A stretch of DNA of 64,000 nucleotides. It comes from Streptomyces sp. NBC_01454. GTDB lineage: Bacteria; Actinomycetota; Actinomycetes; Streptomycetales; Streptomycetaceae. Position 1 is the first letter of the stretch, and each line of letters starts with the position of its first letter. The stretch is from NCBI RefSeq assembly GCF_036227565.1, contig NZ_CP109460.1, positions 5,580,001-5,644,000 on the forward strand. The letters are read 5' to 3'. The notes under the pieces are model-generated. The model saw only the letters and a program-made list of their open reading frames with translations, was not told the DNA's origin and made no database searches. Shown here piece after piece: positions 1 to 8,703 of this stretch. A program made the position numbers and the translations under genes.

Positions 1-2
1 CC

Positions 3-284
3 CTCTACGACCTGCTGCTGGCCCCCTTCACCGTCCCGCTGGTGATGGCGCTGGCGCGGAGAACGGACAGCGATCTGCTGGCCGGTGACGGCTCCGGCAG
101 TACGAGCGGCTCCGTCGGCGACGGCGGGTACGGCTGGCTGACCACCGGCACCGGCCTCAAGGCCAGCCGCGGCGCCATGAAGTCCTTCCGTTCCGGCGCC
201 GGCATCGGCAGCCAGCGCGGCGGTCTGCTCGGCAAGTCCGCCCGCGACAAGGTGGGCCGCATCAAGGGGGTCAAGCGACTGTGA
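3..284 (+). CDS. mreD: Rod shape-determining protein MreD, C-terminal part
   Basis: Only the last 93 codons are inside the window; the reading frame is open from base 3. The visible part has the end of a hydrophobic segment (LYDLLLAPFTVPLVMAL) followed by a Gly/Ser/Arg-rich cytoplasmic tail ending in KRL. MreD is an integral membrane partner of MreB and MreC, and in Streptomyces it acts mainly in spore-wall synthesis. The assignment rests on this tail together with the two genes directly downstream, a class B PBP and RodA, which follow mreD in the Streptomyces mre cluster. The transmembrane body is outside the window and could not be checked. Confidence 0.8.
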   Translation, partial: LYDLLLAPFTVPLVMALARRTDSDLLAGDGSGSTSGSVGDGGYGWLTTGTGLKASRGAMKSFRSGAGIGSQRGGLLGKSARDKVGRIKGVKRL

Positions 285-335
285 CCCCCTCCCGTCTCCT
301 TCCGACCACCACCCCTCATGGAGGCGCTGCGCGCC

Positions 336-2486
336 ATGAGTAATCTCCCGGAAACCCGGACCTCCCGGGTCACCGTCCGGCTCATCGCGATCCAGATCCT
401 GGTCTTCTCCCTGCTGGTCACCCTCGGCGGCCGGCTCTGGTATCTGCAGATCCGCAATGGCCAGGAGTACGCCAACGAGGCCAGGAGCAACCACGTCCAG
501 CAGGTCGTCGAGCCCGCCACCCGCGGCTCGATCCTCGACGCCCGCGGAGTGCCGCTGGCCGACAACCAGACCCGGCTGGTCGTCTCCGCGAGCCGTACCG
601 ACCTGCTGAAGATGAAGGACGACGGCAAGGCCGTGCTCGGGCGGCTCGCCAGGGTGCTCGGCCTGTCGGCGAAGGAGATCCGCGACAAGGTGCGGCTGTG
701 CGACTCCAAGACGCCGCAGCCCTGCTGGAACGGCTCGCCCTACCAGCCGATCCCGATCACCGACGAGGCCACCACCCAGCAGGCGCTGCAGATCCGTGAG
801 CGCTCCGAGGACTTCCCCGGCATCAGCGCCGAGCCGACCGCCGTCCGCCGCTACGCCGCCCCCGGCACCGCCAACACCGCCCAGGTGCTGGGCTATCTCT
901 CGCCGGTCACCGACGCCGAGATCAACAAGGCCAAGGACACCCGCTCGCCGCTGCTGCGCTCCGACCAGATCGGCCGGTCCGGGCTGGAGCGTACGTACGA
1001 CAGCGCGCTGCGCGGCAAGGCCGCCGTCACCCGCTACGAGGTCGACAACCTCGGCCGGGTCATCGGCCAGGCCAAGAGCGAGAAGGGCCGGGCCGGAGCC
1101 AGCGTCGTCACCAGCATCGACGCCCGTGTGCAGGCCATAGCGGAAAAGCAGCTGGACCAGGCCATGAAGGACGCCCGCAACTCGTTCGACAAGAACACCG
1201 GCACCAACTACAAGGCCGACTCGGGCGCCGTGGTCGTCATGGAGGCCAAGACCGGCCGGGTGGTGGCGATGGCCTCCAACCCCAGCTACGACCCCAACGC
1301 CTGGGTCGGCGGGATCTCCGGGAAGGACTACGCCCACCTCACGGGCAAGGACTCCGACTACCCGCTGCTGAACCGCGCCATCCAGGGGCAGGCCGCCCCC
1401 GGCTCGATCTTCAAGGTCATCTCGACCTCGGCCGCGGTCAATGCCGGCTACGACTTCAACGGCCACTACCCCTGCACCAGCTCGTACAGCATCGGCGGCC
1501 AGGTCTTCAAGAACTTCGAGGGCGAGGGCCACGGCGACATCAGCCTGGGCCGGGCGCTGGAGGTCTCCTGCGACACCGTCTTCTACCGGCTCTCGCACGA
1601 GGAGTGGAAGAAGGACGGCGGGGACAAGCCCAAGAAGGACCCCAACGACTGGTTCTACAAGACCGCCCACCAGTTCGGCCTCGGCAAGGAGACCGGCATC
1701 GACCTCCCCAACGAGGTCACCGGCCGGGTCCCCGACCGCAGGTGGAAGAACGCGTTCTGGAAGGCCAACAAAGCCGGCTGGTGCCAGCAGGCCAAGGCCT
1801 GGCCGAAGAAGAAGGACTTCGGTACCAAGCTCGCCCGTGAGGGCTGCTTGGAGGGCATGAAGCTGCACGCCTACGACTCGATCAACTACGCCATCGGCCA
1901 GGGCGACACCCTCGTCACCCCGATCCAGATGGCCACCATCTACGGCGCGATCAGCAACGGCGGCACGCTCTACAACCCGACCGTCGGCAAGGCCGTCGTC
2001 AGCCCCGACGGCAAGCACATCCAGCGGATCCAGCCCCACCCGCACGGCAAGCTGCCGGTCACGAAGAAGACCCTCGCGCAGATGGACGGCGCCCTCGCCG
2101 GCGTCGCCACCCGGGGTACCGCGGCCTGGCGGTTCGGCGGCTGGCCCCAGGACAAGATCCCGATGCATGCCAAGACCGGTACGGCCGAGGTCTACGGCAA
2201 GCAGACGACCTCGTGGTTCGCGACGTACACCAAGGACTACACGATCGTCATGACCATCGCCCAGGGTGGTACGGGCTCCGGCGCCTCCGGTCCCGCGGTG
2301 CGCAACATCTACAACGCGCTCTACGGGGTCGACGAGAAGGGCGGCATCGACCCGAAGGCCGCCCTGCTGCCGAAGCCGGAGGCCAGGCTGCCCAAGATCG
2401 ACACCGATGGCTCCATCGAGGCCCAGCCCATCAAGCCGTACGCCCCGCCGTCGCCCTCGCCGTCCGCATCGGAGAGTCCACGATGA
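336..2486 (+). CDS. mrdA: Penicillin-binding protein 2 (class B transpeptidase)
   Basis: Peptidoglycan D,D-transpeptidase of the elongation/spore-wall machinery, 716 aa, anchored by one N-terminal membrane segment (residues about 12-32). The dimerisation domain (GRLWYLQIRNGQEY, then RGSILDARG) is followed by the transpeptidase domain. This carries the acylated serine in SIFK (Ser357), SCD (about 411) and KTG (613-615). The C-terminus is a Pro/Ser tail. I chose the ATG at 336 because GGAGG at 320-324 lies 11 bases upstream; an in-frame ATG at 318 would have no ribosome site. The stop overlaps the rodA start (ATGA), so the two are translationally coupled, as expected for a PBP2-SEDS pair that works as one glycan polymerase/cross-linking unit. 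Confidence 0.95.
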   Translation: MSNLPETRTSRVTVRLIAIQILVFSLLVTLGGRLWYLQIRNGQEYANEARSNHVQQVVEPATRGSILDARGVPLADNQTRLVVSASRTDLLKMKDDGKAVLGRLARVLGLSAKEIRDKVRLCDSKTPQPCWNGSPYQPIPITDEATTQQALQIRERSEDFPGISAEPTAVRRYAAPGTANTAQVLGYLSPVTDAEINKAKDTRSPLLRSDQIGRSGLERTYDSALRGKAAVTRYEVDNLGRVIGQAKSEKGRAGASVVTSIDARVQAIAEKQLDQAMKDARNSFDKNTGTNYKADSGAVVVMEAKTGRVVAMASNPSYDPNAWVGGISGKDYAHLTGKDSDYPLLNRAIQGQAAPGSIFKVISTSAAVNAGYDFNGHYPCTSSYSIGGQVFKNFEGEGHGDISLGRALEVSCDTVFYRLSHEEWKKDGGDKPKKDPNDWFYKTAHQFGLGKETGIDLPNEVTGRVPDRRWKNAFWKANKAGWCQQAKAWPKKKDFGTKLAREGCLEGMKLHAYDSINYAIGQGDTLVTPIQMATIYGAISNGGTLYNPTVGKAVVSPDGKHIQRIQPHPHGKLPVTKKTLAQMDGALAGVATRGTAAWRFGGWPQDKIPMHAKTGTAEVYGKQTTSWFATYTKDYTIVMTIAQGGTGSGASGPAVRNIYNALYGVDEKGGIDPKAALLPKPEARLPKIDTDGSIEAQPIKPYAPPSPSPSASESPR

Positions 2487-3697
2487 CGACCAGCCACACC
2501 TCCCGGGCGTTCTCGATCCGGCGCTACACCCCCGAGCTGGGCACCTGGGGAAAGCTGACGGCGCGTGACTCGGTGGTGCGCAAGCTGGACTGGATACTGC
2601 TGCTGTCCTGTCTGGCGCTGTCGCTCATGGGCTCGGTGCTGGTGTTCTCCGCCACCCGCAACCGCACCGCGCTCAACCACGACGACGAGTACTTCTTCTT
2701 CCTGCACCATCTCCTCAACACCGGCATCGGCCTGGCGCTGGCCGCCGCCACCATCTGGCTCGGGCACCGCACCCTGCGCGGCGCGGTCCCGATCCTCTAC
2801 GCCCTGTCGGTCGTGCTCGCGCTGCTGGTGCTGACCCCGCTGGGCGCCACCATCAACGGCTCGCGTTCCTGGCTGGCGATCCCCGGCGGATTCTCGCTCC
2901 AGCCCGCCGAGTTCGCGAAGATCACCATCACCCTCGGCATGGCGATGATCCTGGCGTCCCGGGTCGACGCGGGCGACCGCCCGCACCCCGACCACCGCAC
3001 CGTCGTCCAGGCCCTCGGGCTGGCCGCCGTCCCGGTCATGGTCATCCTGCTGATGCCCGACCTCGGTTCGGTCATGGTGCTCGGCGCCGTCATCCTCGGC
3101 GTCCTGCTCGCCTCCGGCGCCTCCAACCGCTGGATCCTGGGGCTGGGCGGCACGGGCGTCGTCGGCTGTGTGGCCATCTGGCAGCTCGGTCTGCTCGACG
3201 AGTACCAGATCGCCCGCTTCGCCGCGTTCGCCAATCCGAGCCTCGACCCGGCGGGCGTCGGCTACAACACCAACCAGGCCCGGATCGCGATCGGCGGCGG
3301 CGGACTGACCGGTTCCGGCCTGTTCCACGGCAGCCAGACCACCGGTCAGTTCGTCCCCGAACAGCAGACGGACTTCATCTTCACCGTCGCCGGCGAGGAG
3401 CTCGGCTTCCTGGGCGCGGGCCTGATCATCGTGCTGCTCGGCATCGTGCTGTGGCGCGCCTGCCGGATCGCCCGCGAGTCCACCGAGCTCTACGGCACCA
3501 TCGTCGCCGCCGGCATCATCGCCTGGTTCGCCTTCCAGTCCTTCGAGAACATCGGCATGACGCTCGGCATCATGCCGGTCACCGGCCTCCCACTGCCGTT
3601 CGTCTCCTACGGCGGCACCTCCATGTTCGCGGTCTGGATCGCGATAGGGCTGCTGCAGTCGATCCGTGTCCAGCGGCCGCTGTCGGCCTCCCGCTGA
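2483..3697 (+). CDS. rodA: SEDS peptidoglycan glycosyltransferase RodA (Sfr)
   Basis: FtsW/RodA/SpoVE family polytopic membrane protein, 404 aa, which polymerises lipid II into glycan strands together with its cognate PBP2. Family signatures are visible: INGSRSWLAIPGGFSLQPAEFAK, written in one stretch in the middle of the protein (about residues 124-146), the periplasmic loop with QTDFIFTVAGEELGF, and the C-terminal PLPFVSYGGTSM. About ten hydrophobic segments follow a roughly 45-residue cytoplasmic N-terminus. The ATG overlaps the mrdA stop by 4 bases. The gene ends 6 bases before the end of the convergent gene at 3704, with no room for a separate terminator. Confidence 0.95.
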   Translation: MTTSHTSRAFSIRRYTPELGTWGKLTARDSVVRKLDWILLLSCLALSLMGSVLVFSATRNRTALNHDDEYFFFLHHLLNTGIGLALAAATIWLGHRTLRGAVPILYALSVVLALLVLTPLGATINGSRSWLAIPGGFSLQPAEFAKITITLGMAMILASRVDAGDRPHPDHRTVVQALGLAAVPVMVILLMPDLGSVMVLGAVILGVLLASGASNRWILGLGGTGVVGCVAIWQLGLLDEYQIARFAAFANPSLDPAGVGYNTNQARIAIGGGGLTGSGLFHGSQTTGQFVPEQQTDFIFTVAGEELGFLGAGLIIVLLGIVLWRACRIARESTELYGTIVAAGIIAWFAFQSFENIGMTLGIMPVTGLPLPFVSYGGTSMFAVWIAIGLLQSIRVQRPLSASR

Positions 3698-3703
3698 CCC
3701 ACC

Positions 3704-4147
3704 TCACCGCCCGAGATACAGCTCGAACCACAGTGAGGTGGCGCGCGGCCCCTCGCACGGCGTCGTTCCCCAGGCGTCGGCGAGGTGGCCGGTCAGCAGC
3801 AGTCCGTGATCGGCTCCCTGCTCACCGTCCGGCGGGGCCGGGCGCGGGATCCGGACCGGCGCCGTGTCATGGACGCTGATCCGCAGGCCGTGCCGGGCGG
3901 TCAGCATCCGCAGCAGGATGTCCGCGGACCGCGGGGTGTGCAGATGGCAGCGGGTCACCGCCTCCGAGGCGAGCAGCACCGCGGTGTCGCGGAGCGGGTC
4001 GAGCCCGGTGCGGCGCAGCACCGCCCGGACGAAGTCGCGGGCGGCCTTCGGGGCGGTGGGTTCGCTCGCCGCGGTCAGGAGGGACGGGCGGGCGCCGGTC
4101 GAGACGTGGATGGGTGCCCGGGTGACGGGTACGGCTTGGGGGTGCAC
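3704..4147 (-). CDS. RsbW-like ATP-binding protein with degenerate N-box
   Basis: Small HATPase_c_2 (anti-sigma-factor kinase-like) protein, 147 aa. Its order of boxes matches this family: an N-box region LLASEAVTRC, then HDTAP for the G1 box, then DHGLLLTGHLADAWG for the G2 box, and a final WFEL. The N-box Asn that normally coordinates Mg-ATP (SELVTNA in relatives, including the protein at 53810) is Arg here, so kinase activity is doubtful. I chose GTG at 4147 because GGGAGG lies just upstream on the minus strand; the frame is open to an ATG at 4246 but that start lacks a ribosome site. Its partner is unknown; Streptomyces genomes hold dozens of orphan copies. It is convergent with rodA. Confidence 0.75.
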   Translation of the reverse strand: MHPQAVPVTRAPIHVSTGARPSLLTAASEPTAPKAARDFVRAVLRRTGLDPLRDTAVLLASEAVTRCHLHTPRSADILLRMLTARHGLRISVHDTAPVRIPRPAPPDGEQGADHGLLLTGHLADAWGTTPCEGPRATSLWFELYLGR

Positions 4148-4316
4148 GGGTGTCTCCCTCCCCGAAGGGGTCAAGTGCGCGGCCGGTGCCACTCTGCGTG
4201 GCCGACTCGTCACACACCGTAAGTCACCGTGTGCGGTACGTGCCACCCACCCGGCGGATCCCGGCCAGCCGGCGGTCTCCCGGTCCGATGGGTGGTCCCG
4301 GACGGGGCGGCATGAC

Positions 4317-4322
4317 TACATT
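4317..4322 (+). promoter_or_regulatory. -10 box for a leaderless transcript (CYTH-CHAD gene)
   Basis: TACATT followed by six bases and the ATG at 4329. This TANNNT-N6-ATG spacing puts the transcription start on the start codon. No clear ribosome site precedes the ATG, which fits. The -35 region is weak. Confidence 0.5.
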
Positions 4323-4328
4323 CGAGGC

Positions 4329-5996
4329 ATGGCGGACACCGTGCGGGAGATCGAGCGGAAGTACGAGGCCGACAGGACCACGCAGCTGCCGGACCTGACC
4401 GGGGTCGACGGGGTCGCCACCGTGGCGGAGGCGGGTACCGAGGATCTGGACGCCGTCTACTACGACACCGCCGGCCTGTGTCTGGCTGCGGAGGGCATCA
4501 CCCTGCGCCGCCGCACCGGCGGCAAGGACGCGGGCTGGCATCTGAAGCTGCCGGTCGCGCCGGGCGTCCGCGACGAGGTACGGGCCCCGCTGTCCGACAC
4601 ACCGCCCGCGGAACTCACCGCCCTCCTGCGGTCCCGGCTGCTGGACCGCGCGCTGATCCCCGTCGTACGGCTGCGCACCCACCGCACGGTGCGGGTGCTG
4701 CGGGACACCGGGGGCGCGCCGCTCGCGGAGATCGCGGTGGACGCGGTGCGTGCGCGGCGGGTCTGCGCGCCCGCGGGAGGCAAGAAGGCGAAAGCGGCGC
4801 CGGCCCAGGCCCGGTGGCACGAGATCGAGGTCGAACTCGCCGGCGACGGCGGCCCCGGGCTGCTGGACGCGGTCGGCCGCAAGCTGGCCGCCGCGGGGGT
4901 GCGCCCCGCCGCCTCCGCCTCGAAACTGGCGCGGGCGCTGGCCGAGACGGGTCAGTGGTACGAGGGCGCGGCCGGGCCCGGCGCCGGGCCGGACGAGCGC
5001 CCCACCGGGAACAGGGCCGAAGGCTCGGGCAAGAGCAAGAGCAAGAGCAAGAGCAAGGGGAAGGTGAAGGGCAAGGCGAAGGGCAAGGCCGCCGTCGCCG
5101 GGAAGGGTGGCGACACCGCCGGCGATGTCGTCCTGCGCTATGTCCGCGAGCAGGTGCGGGCGATCATCGAGCTGGATCCGGCGGTACGGCGCGATCTGCC
5201 CGACGCGGTGCACCGGATGCGGGTCGCCACCCGCCGGCTGCGCAGCGCCTTCCGGTCGTACACCAAGGTGCTCGACCGCGCGGACACGCTGCCCGTCGGC
5301 ACCGAACTCAAGTGGCTGGCCGCGGAGTTGGGGGTGGAGCGCGACCGGGAGGTGCTCACCGCGCGGCTGCGGGCCGGTCTCGCCGGGGTACCCCGGGAGC
5401 TGCGGCTCGGGCCCGTGGACGCCCGGCTGCGGATCTGGACGGAGCGGCGCCGGGCCGGCGCGCGCGGGCAGCTGCTGGCCGTACTGGACGGGCCCCGCTA
5501 CCTCGCCCTGCTGAAGCGGCTGCACGCGCTCCTGGAGGCGCCGCCGCTGCGCCCGGCCGCCGCCCGGCCGGCGCCCGAGGCGGCCGCCAAGGCCGTGCTG
5601 AAGGACTACCGGCGGCTGGCCCGCCGCATGGAGACCGCCCTGACGGCACCGGCCGGACAGGCGCGGGACGAGGCACTGCACGGCGCCCGCAAGGCGGCCA
5701 AGCGGACCCGGTACGCCGCGGAGGCGGCCCGCCCGGCGCTCGGCCGCCCGGCGAAGAAATTCGCCCGCCGCATCAAGCGGGTGCAGCAGTTGCTCGGCGA
5801 CCACCAGGACAGCGTCGTGGCCCGCGCCACGCTGCGCGAGCTGGCGACCCAGGCCCAGCAGGCCGGCGAGGGCGGCTTCGCCTTCGGTCTGCTCCACGGG
5901 CGCGAGGAGGCCCTGGCCGCCGACCGGGAGCGCCGGCTGCCGCGCGTGTGGAAGAAGGCCGCCCGCCGCCGGTACCGCACCGCGCTGCGGCCGTGA
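4329..5996 (+). CDS. CYTH and CHAD domain-containing protein
   Basis: Fusion of a CYTH triphosphate-tunnel metalloenzyme domain (residues about 1-210) and a CHAD helical domain (about 265-550), 555 aa in total. The CYTH signature ExExK is seen as EIERK near the N-terminus, followed by the expected alternation of charged strands (TLRRR, WHLKLP). CHAD is recognised by conserved His/Arg helices (VHRMRVATRRLRSAFRSY and HGARKAAKRTRYAAE). CHAD domains bind polyphosphate, and CYTH enzymes hydrolyse triphosphates, so a role in polyphosphate or triphosphate metabolism is likely but not proved. The two domains are joined by a low-complexity Lys/Ser/Gly linker (repeated KS then KGKA, about residues 235-260), encoded by a near-perfect 6-base repeat at 5030-5057. 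Confidence 0.85.
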   Translation: MADTVREIERKYEADRTTQLPDLTGVDGVATVAEAGTEDLDAVYYDTAGLCLAAEGITLRRRTGGKDAGWHLKLPVAPGVRDEVRAPLSDTPPAELTALLRSRLLDRALIPVVRLRTHRTVRVLRDTGGAPLAEIAVDAVRARRVCAPAGGKKAKAAPAQARWHEIEVELAGDGGPGLLDAVGRKLAAAGVRPAASASKLARALAETGQWYEGAAGPGAGPDERPTGNRAEGSGKSKSKSKSKGKVKGKAKGKAAVAGKGGDTAGDVVLRYVREQVRAIIELDPAVRRDLPDAVHRMRVATRRLRSAFRSYTKVLDRADTLPVGTELKWLAAELGVERDREVLTARLRAGLAGVPRELRLGPVDARLRIWTERRRAGARGQLLAVLDGPRYLALLKRLHALLEAPPLRPAAARPAPEAAAKAVLKDYRRLARRMETALTAPAGQARDEALHGARKAAKRTRYAAEAARPALGRPAKKFARRIKRVQQLLGDHQDSVVARATLRELATQAQQAGEGGFAFGLLHGREEALAADRERRLPRVWKKAARRRYRTALRP

Positions 5997-6009
5997 CCTG
6001 GGCCGCAGC
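5984..6009 (+). terminator. Short hairpin at the end of the CYTH-CHAD gene
   Basis: GCTGCGGCC and GGCCGCAGC pair across an 8-base loop that contains the stop codon. There is no T run, so this is a weak GC-rich terminator candidate. Confidence 0.35.
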
Positions 6010-6040
6010 CACTGCGTCCGGTCGCGGCTGCCGAGCACGT

Positions 6041-6046
6041 TAGGCT
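6041..6046 (+). promoter_or_regulatory. -10 box upstream of the radical SAM gene
   Basis: TAGGCT, matching the TANNNT consensus, 37 bases before the ATG at 6084. A short leader with AAAGA just before the start would result. No convincing -35 hexamer was seen. Confidence 0.4.
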
Positions 6047-6083
6047 TGAGGGTCCCCCTGCCCGCTGATGAAAGATCACCACG

Positions 6084-8009
6084 ATGCCTGTCGAGTCGGT
6101 CTTCCCACGCCTGGAGGCCCTCCTCCCGCACGTGCAGAAGCCCATTCAGTACGTCGGTGGCGAGCTCAACTCCACAGTCAAGCCGTGGGACGAGTGCGAC
6201 GTCCGCTGGTCGCTCATGTACCCGGACGCCTACGAGGTCGGTCTGCCCAACCAGGGCGTCATGATCCTCTACGAGGTCCTCAACGAGCGCGAGGGCGTGC
6301 TGGCCGAGCGGACGTACAGCGTCTGGCCGGACCTCGAAGCCCTGATGCGTGAGCACGACGTCCCCCAGTTCACGGTCGACGGACACCGCCCCGTCGGCGC
6401 CTTCGACGTCCTCGGCGTCTCCTTCTCGACCGAGCTGGGCTACACCAACCTCCTCACGGCACTGGACCTCGCCGGCATCCCGATGGAGGCCAAGGACCGC
6501 ACGGAGGACCACCCGATCGTCCTCGCCGGCGGCCACGCGGCCTTCAACCCGGAACCGGTCGCGGACTTCCTGGACTGCGCGGTCGTGGGCGACGGCGAGC
6601 AGGCGGTGCTGGAGATCACCGAGATCATCCGCGCCTGGAAGCAGGAGGACCGCCCCGGCGGGCGCGACGAGCTGCTGCTCCGCCTCGCCAAGACCGGCAG
6701 CGTCTACGTCCCCAAGTTCTACGACGTCGAGTATCTGGCCGACGGGCGCATCTCCCGCGTCGTGCCGAACCGCTCCGGCGTCCCGTGGCGGGTGTCCAAG
6801 CACACCGTCATGGACCTGGACGAGTGGCCCTACCCCAAGCAGCCGCTCGTCCCCCTGGCCGAGACCGTCCATGAGCGGATGTCGGTCGAGATCTTCCGTG
6901 GCTGCACCCGCGGCTGCCGTTTCTGCCAGGCCGGCATGATCACGCGCCCCGTACGGGAGCGAAGCATCACCGGCATCGGCGACATGGTGGACAAGGGCCT
7001 GAAGGCCACGGGATTCGAGGAGGTCGGCCTGTTGTCGCTGTCCTCCGCGGACCACACCGAGATCGGCGACGTCGCGAAGGGCCTCGCCGACCGGTACGAG
7101 GAAGACAAGATCGGTCTGTCGCTGCCGTCGACCCGGGTCGACGCCTTCAACATCGATCTTGCCAACGAGCTGACGCGCAACGGCCGTCGCTCGGGTCTGA
7201 CCTTCGCGCCGGAGGGCGGCAGCGAGCGGATCCGCAAGGTCATCAACAAGATGGTCTCCGAAGAGGACCTGATCCGTACCGTCTCCACCGCCTACGGCAA
7301 CGGCTGGCGGCAGGTGAAGCTGTACTTCATGTGCGGTCTGCCGACCGAGACCGACGAGGACGTGCTCCAGATCGGCGACATGGCGGTCAAGGTCATCGCC
7401 GAGGGCCGCAAGGTCTCCGGGCAGAACGACATCCGCTGCACGGTCTCCATCGGCGGCTTCGTCCCCAAGCCGCACACGCCGTTCCAGTGGGCGCCGCAGC
7501 TGTCGGCGGAGGAGACGGACGCCCGTCTCGAAAAGCTCCGCGACAAGATCCGCGGTGACAAGAAGTACGGCCGCTCCATCGGCTTCCGCTACCACGACGG
7601 CAAGCCCGGCATCGTCGAGGGCCTGCTCTCGCGCGGCGACCGCCGCGTCGGCTCGGTCATCCGCGCCGTCTACGAGGGCGGCGGCCGCTTCGACGGCTGG
7701 CGCGAGCACTTCTCCTACGACCGCTGGATGAAGGCCGCGGAGGAGACGCTGCCCGCGTTCGGCGTGGACGTCGCCTGGTACACCACCCGTGAGCGGGAGT
7801 ACGAGGAGGTCCTGCCCTGGGACCACCTGGACTCCGGTCTCGACAAGGACTGGCTCTGGGAGGACTGGCAGGACTCCCTCGACGAGACCGAGGTCGAGGA
7901 CTGCCGCTGGACCCCGTGCTTCGACTGCGGCGTGTGCCCGCAGATGGACACCGAGATCCAGATCGGCCCCACGGGCAAGAAGCTGCTGCCGCTGAGCGTC
8001 GTCAAGTAG
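6084..8009 (+). CDS. B12-binding-domain radical SAM protein (TIGR03960 type)
   Basis: Radical S-adenosylmethionine protein, 641 aa. The N-terminal half resembles a cobalamin-binding Rossmann domain (DVLGVSFSTELGY, VLAGGHAAF, CAVVGDGE). The radical SAM core carries the iron-sulfur triad in GCTRGCRFC (Cys274, Cys278, Cys281), followed by SLSSADH and FAPEGGSERIR. The C-terminus has CxxxxCGVC (near residue 620), possibly a second metal site. In many bacteria this family is encoded next to a DUF2344 protein, and here that partner lies 1.7 kb downstream (9748-10590). In other lineages the two are fused, so they probably act together. The substrate is not known to me; RNA or protein modification is a guess from the neighbouring RNase E gene. 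Confidence 0.85.
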   Translation: MPVESVFPRLEALLPHVQKPIQYVGGELNSTVKPWDECDVRWSLMYPDAYEVGLPNQGVMILYEVLNEREGVLAERTYSVWPDLEALMREHDVPQFTVDGHRPVGAFDVLGVSFSTELGYTNLLTALDLAGIPMEAKDRTEDHPIVLAGGHAAFNPEPVADFLDCAVVGDGEQAVLEITEIIRAWKQEDRPGGRDELLLRLAKTGSVYVPKFYDVEYLADGRISRVVPNRSGVPWRVSKHTVMDLDEWPYPKQPLVPLAETVHERMSVEIFRGCTRGCRFCQAGMITRPVRERSITGIGDMVDKGLKATGFEEVGLLSLSSADHTEIGDVAKGLADRYEEDKIGLSLPSTRVDAFNIDLANELTRNGRRSGLTFAPEGGSERIRKVINKMVSEEDLIRTVSTAYGNGWRQVKLYFMCGLPTETDEDVLQIGDMAVKVIAEGRKVSGQNDIRCTVSIGGFVPKPHTPFQWAPQLSAEETDARLEKLRDKIRGDKKYGRSIGFRYHDGKPGIVEGLLSRGDRRVGSVIRAVYEGGGRFDGWREHFSYDRWMKAAEETLPAFGVDVAWYTTREREYEEVLPWDHLDSGLDKDWLWEDWQDSLDETEVEDCRWTPCFDCGVCPQMDTEIQIGPTGKKLLPLSVVK

Positions 8010-8028
8010 CGCCCGCCGTACGGCTCTT

Positions 8029-8062
8029 CGGCCCGGCCCGCGTACCCCGCGAGGCCGGGCCG
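8029..8062 (+). terminator. Hairpin terminator after the radical SAM gene
   Basis: A 14-bp GC stem (CGGCCCGGCCCGCG with its complement, one bulged A) around a 5-base loop, 20 bases after the stop codon. It has no T run, as is usual in Streptomyces. Confidence 0.6.
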
Positions 8063-8087
8063 CGGTGTGCTCGCGCACCATGGGGCG

Positions 8088-8663
8088 ATGCCAACGCCGC
8101 AGCTCATCGCCCCCACCGTGGAGGTCCACGCCTCCTTCCTCGCCGCGATGGAGGAGTTCCGCGCCGACGGCGCGGAGACCGCACCGCACTCCCATCTGGC
8201 CGGTGAGCTGCGGACGTGGGCCGACCGCTGGCGCAGCGCCGAGGGGTTCGCCGCGTACGTGGAGCTGACCGGCGGCGTCGCGAGGGAGGAGCGCGCGGAC
8301 GGCGTGGTGGCCAGGACCACCCGGTGGTGGGTGGCGGACGGCAGGTACCTGGGCCGGGTCACCTTCCGGCACAGCCTCACCCCTTCGCTCCTCGACTACG
8401 GCGGCCACATCGGCTACGCCGTCCGTCCCGGTGCCCGTCGCCGCGGTCATGCCACCGCGATGCTGCGGGCCGCGCTGCCGGTCGCCCATCACGAGCTGGG
8501 CATCGACCCGGTGCTGGTCACCTGCGATGACACCAACGCCGGTTCACGCAAGGTCATCGAGGCCTGCGGCGGGGTCTTCGAGGACCGGCGGGAGGAAAAG
8601 CTGCGCTACTGGATCCACGCACCCGTCACCGCCGCCGGGCCGATGTCGCCGCGGCGCGGCTGA
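8088..8663 (+). CDS. GNAT family N-acetyltransferase
   Basis: 191-aa acyl-CoA-dependent acetyltransferase of the GNAT fold. The acetyl-CoA pyrophosphate-binding motif A is visible as the segment HIGYAVRPGARRRGHATAM (R/Q-x-x-G-x-G/A type), followed by the typical motif B helix and TCDDTNAGSRKVIEACGG. The layout (N-terminal strand LIAPTVEVHASFL, then RYLGRVTFRH) resembles the subgroup of predicted small-molecule or ribosomal-protein acetyltransferases. The substrate cannot be read from sequence. ATG 8088 was chosen over an ATG at 8067, which would sit in the preceding hairpin region. It is followed after 40 bases by a co-directional membrane protein gene. Confidence 0.85.
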   Translation: MPTPQLIAPTVEVHASFLAAMEEFRADGAETAPHSHLAGELRTWADRWRSAEGFAAYVELTGGVAREERADGVVARTTRWWVADGRYLGRVTFRHSLTPSLLDYGGHIGYAVRPGARRRGHATAMLRAALPVAHHELGIDPVLVTCDDTNAGSRKVIEACGGVFEDRREEKLRYWIHAPVTAAGPMSPRRG

Positions 8664-8703
8664 CGTAGCGGCTGACGTACCGGAGCACGAGGGGGAGAGA
8701 CGG

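Noticed and set aside
4224..8492. A 1422-codon open frame on the minus strand
   Set aside because: It lies antisense to the CYTH-CHAD and radical SAM genes, has no family motif, and is the usual effect of high GC, where frames opposite real genes lack stops.
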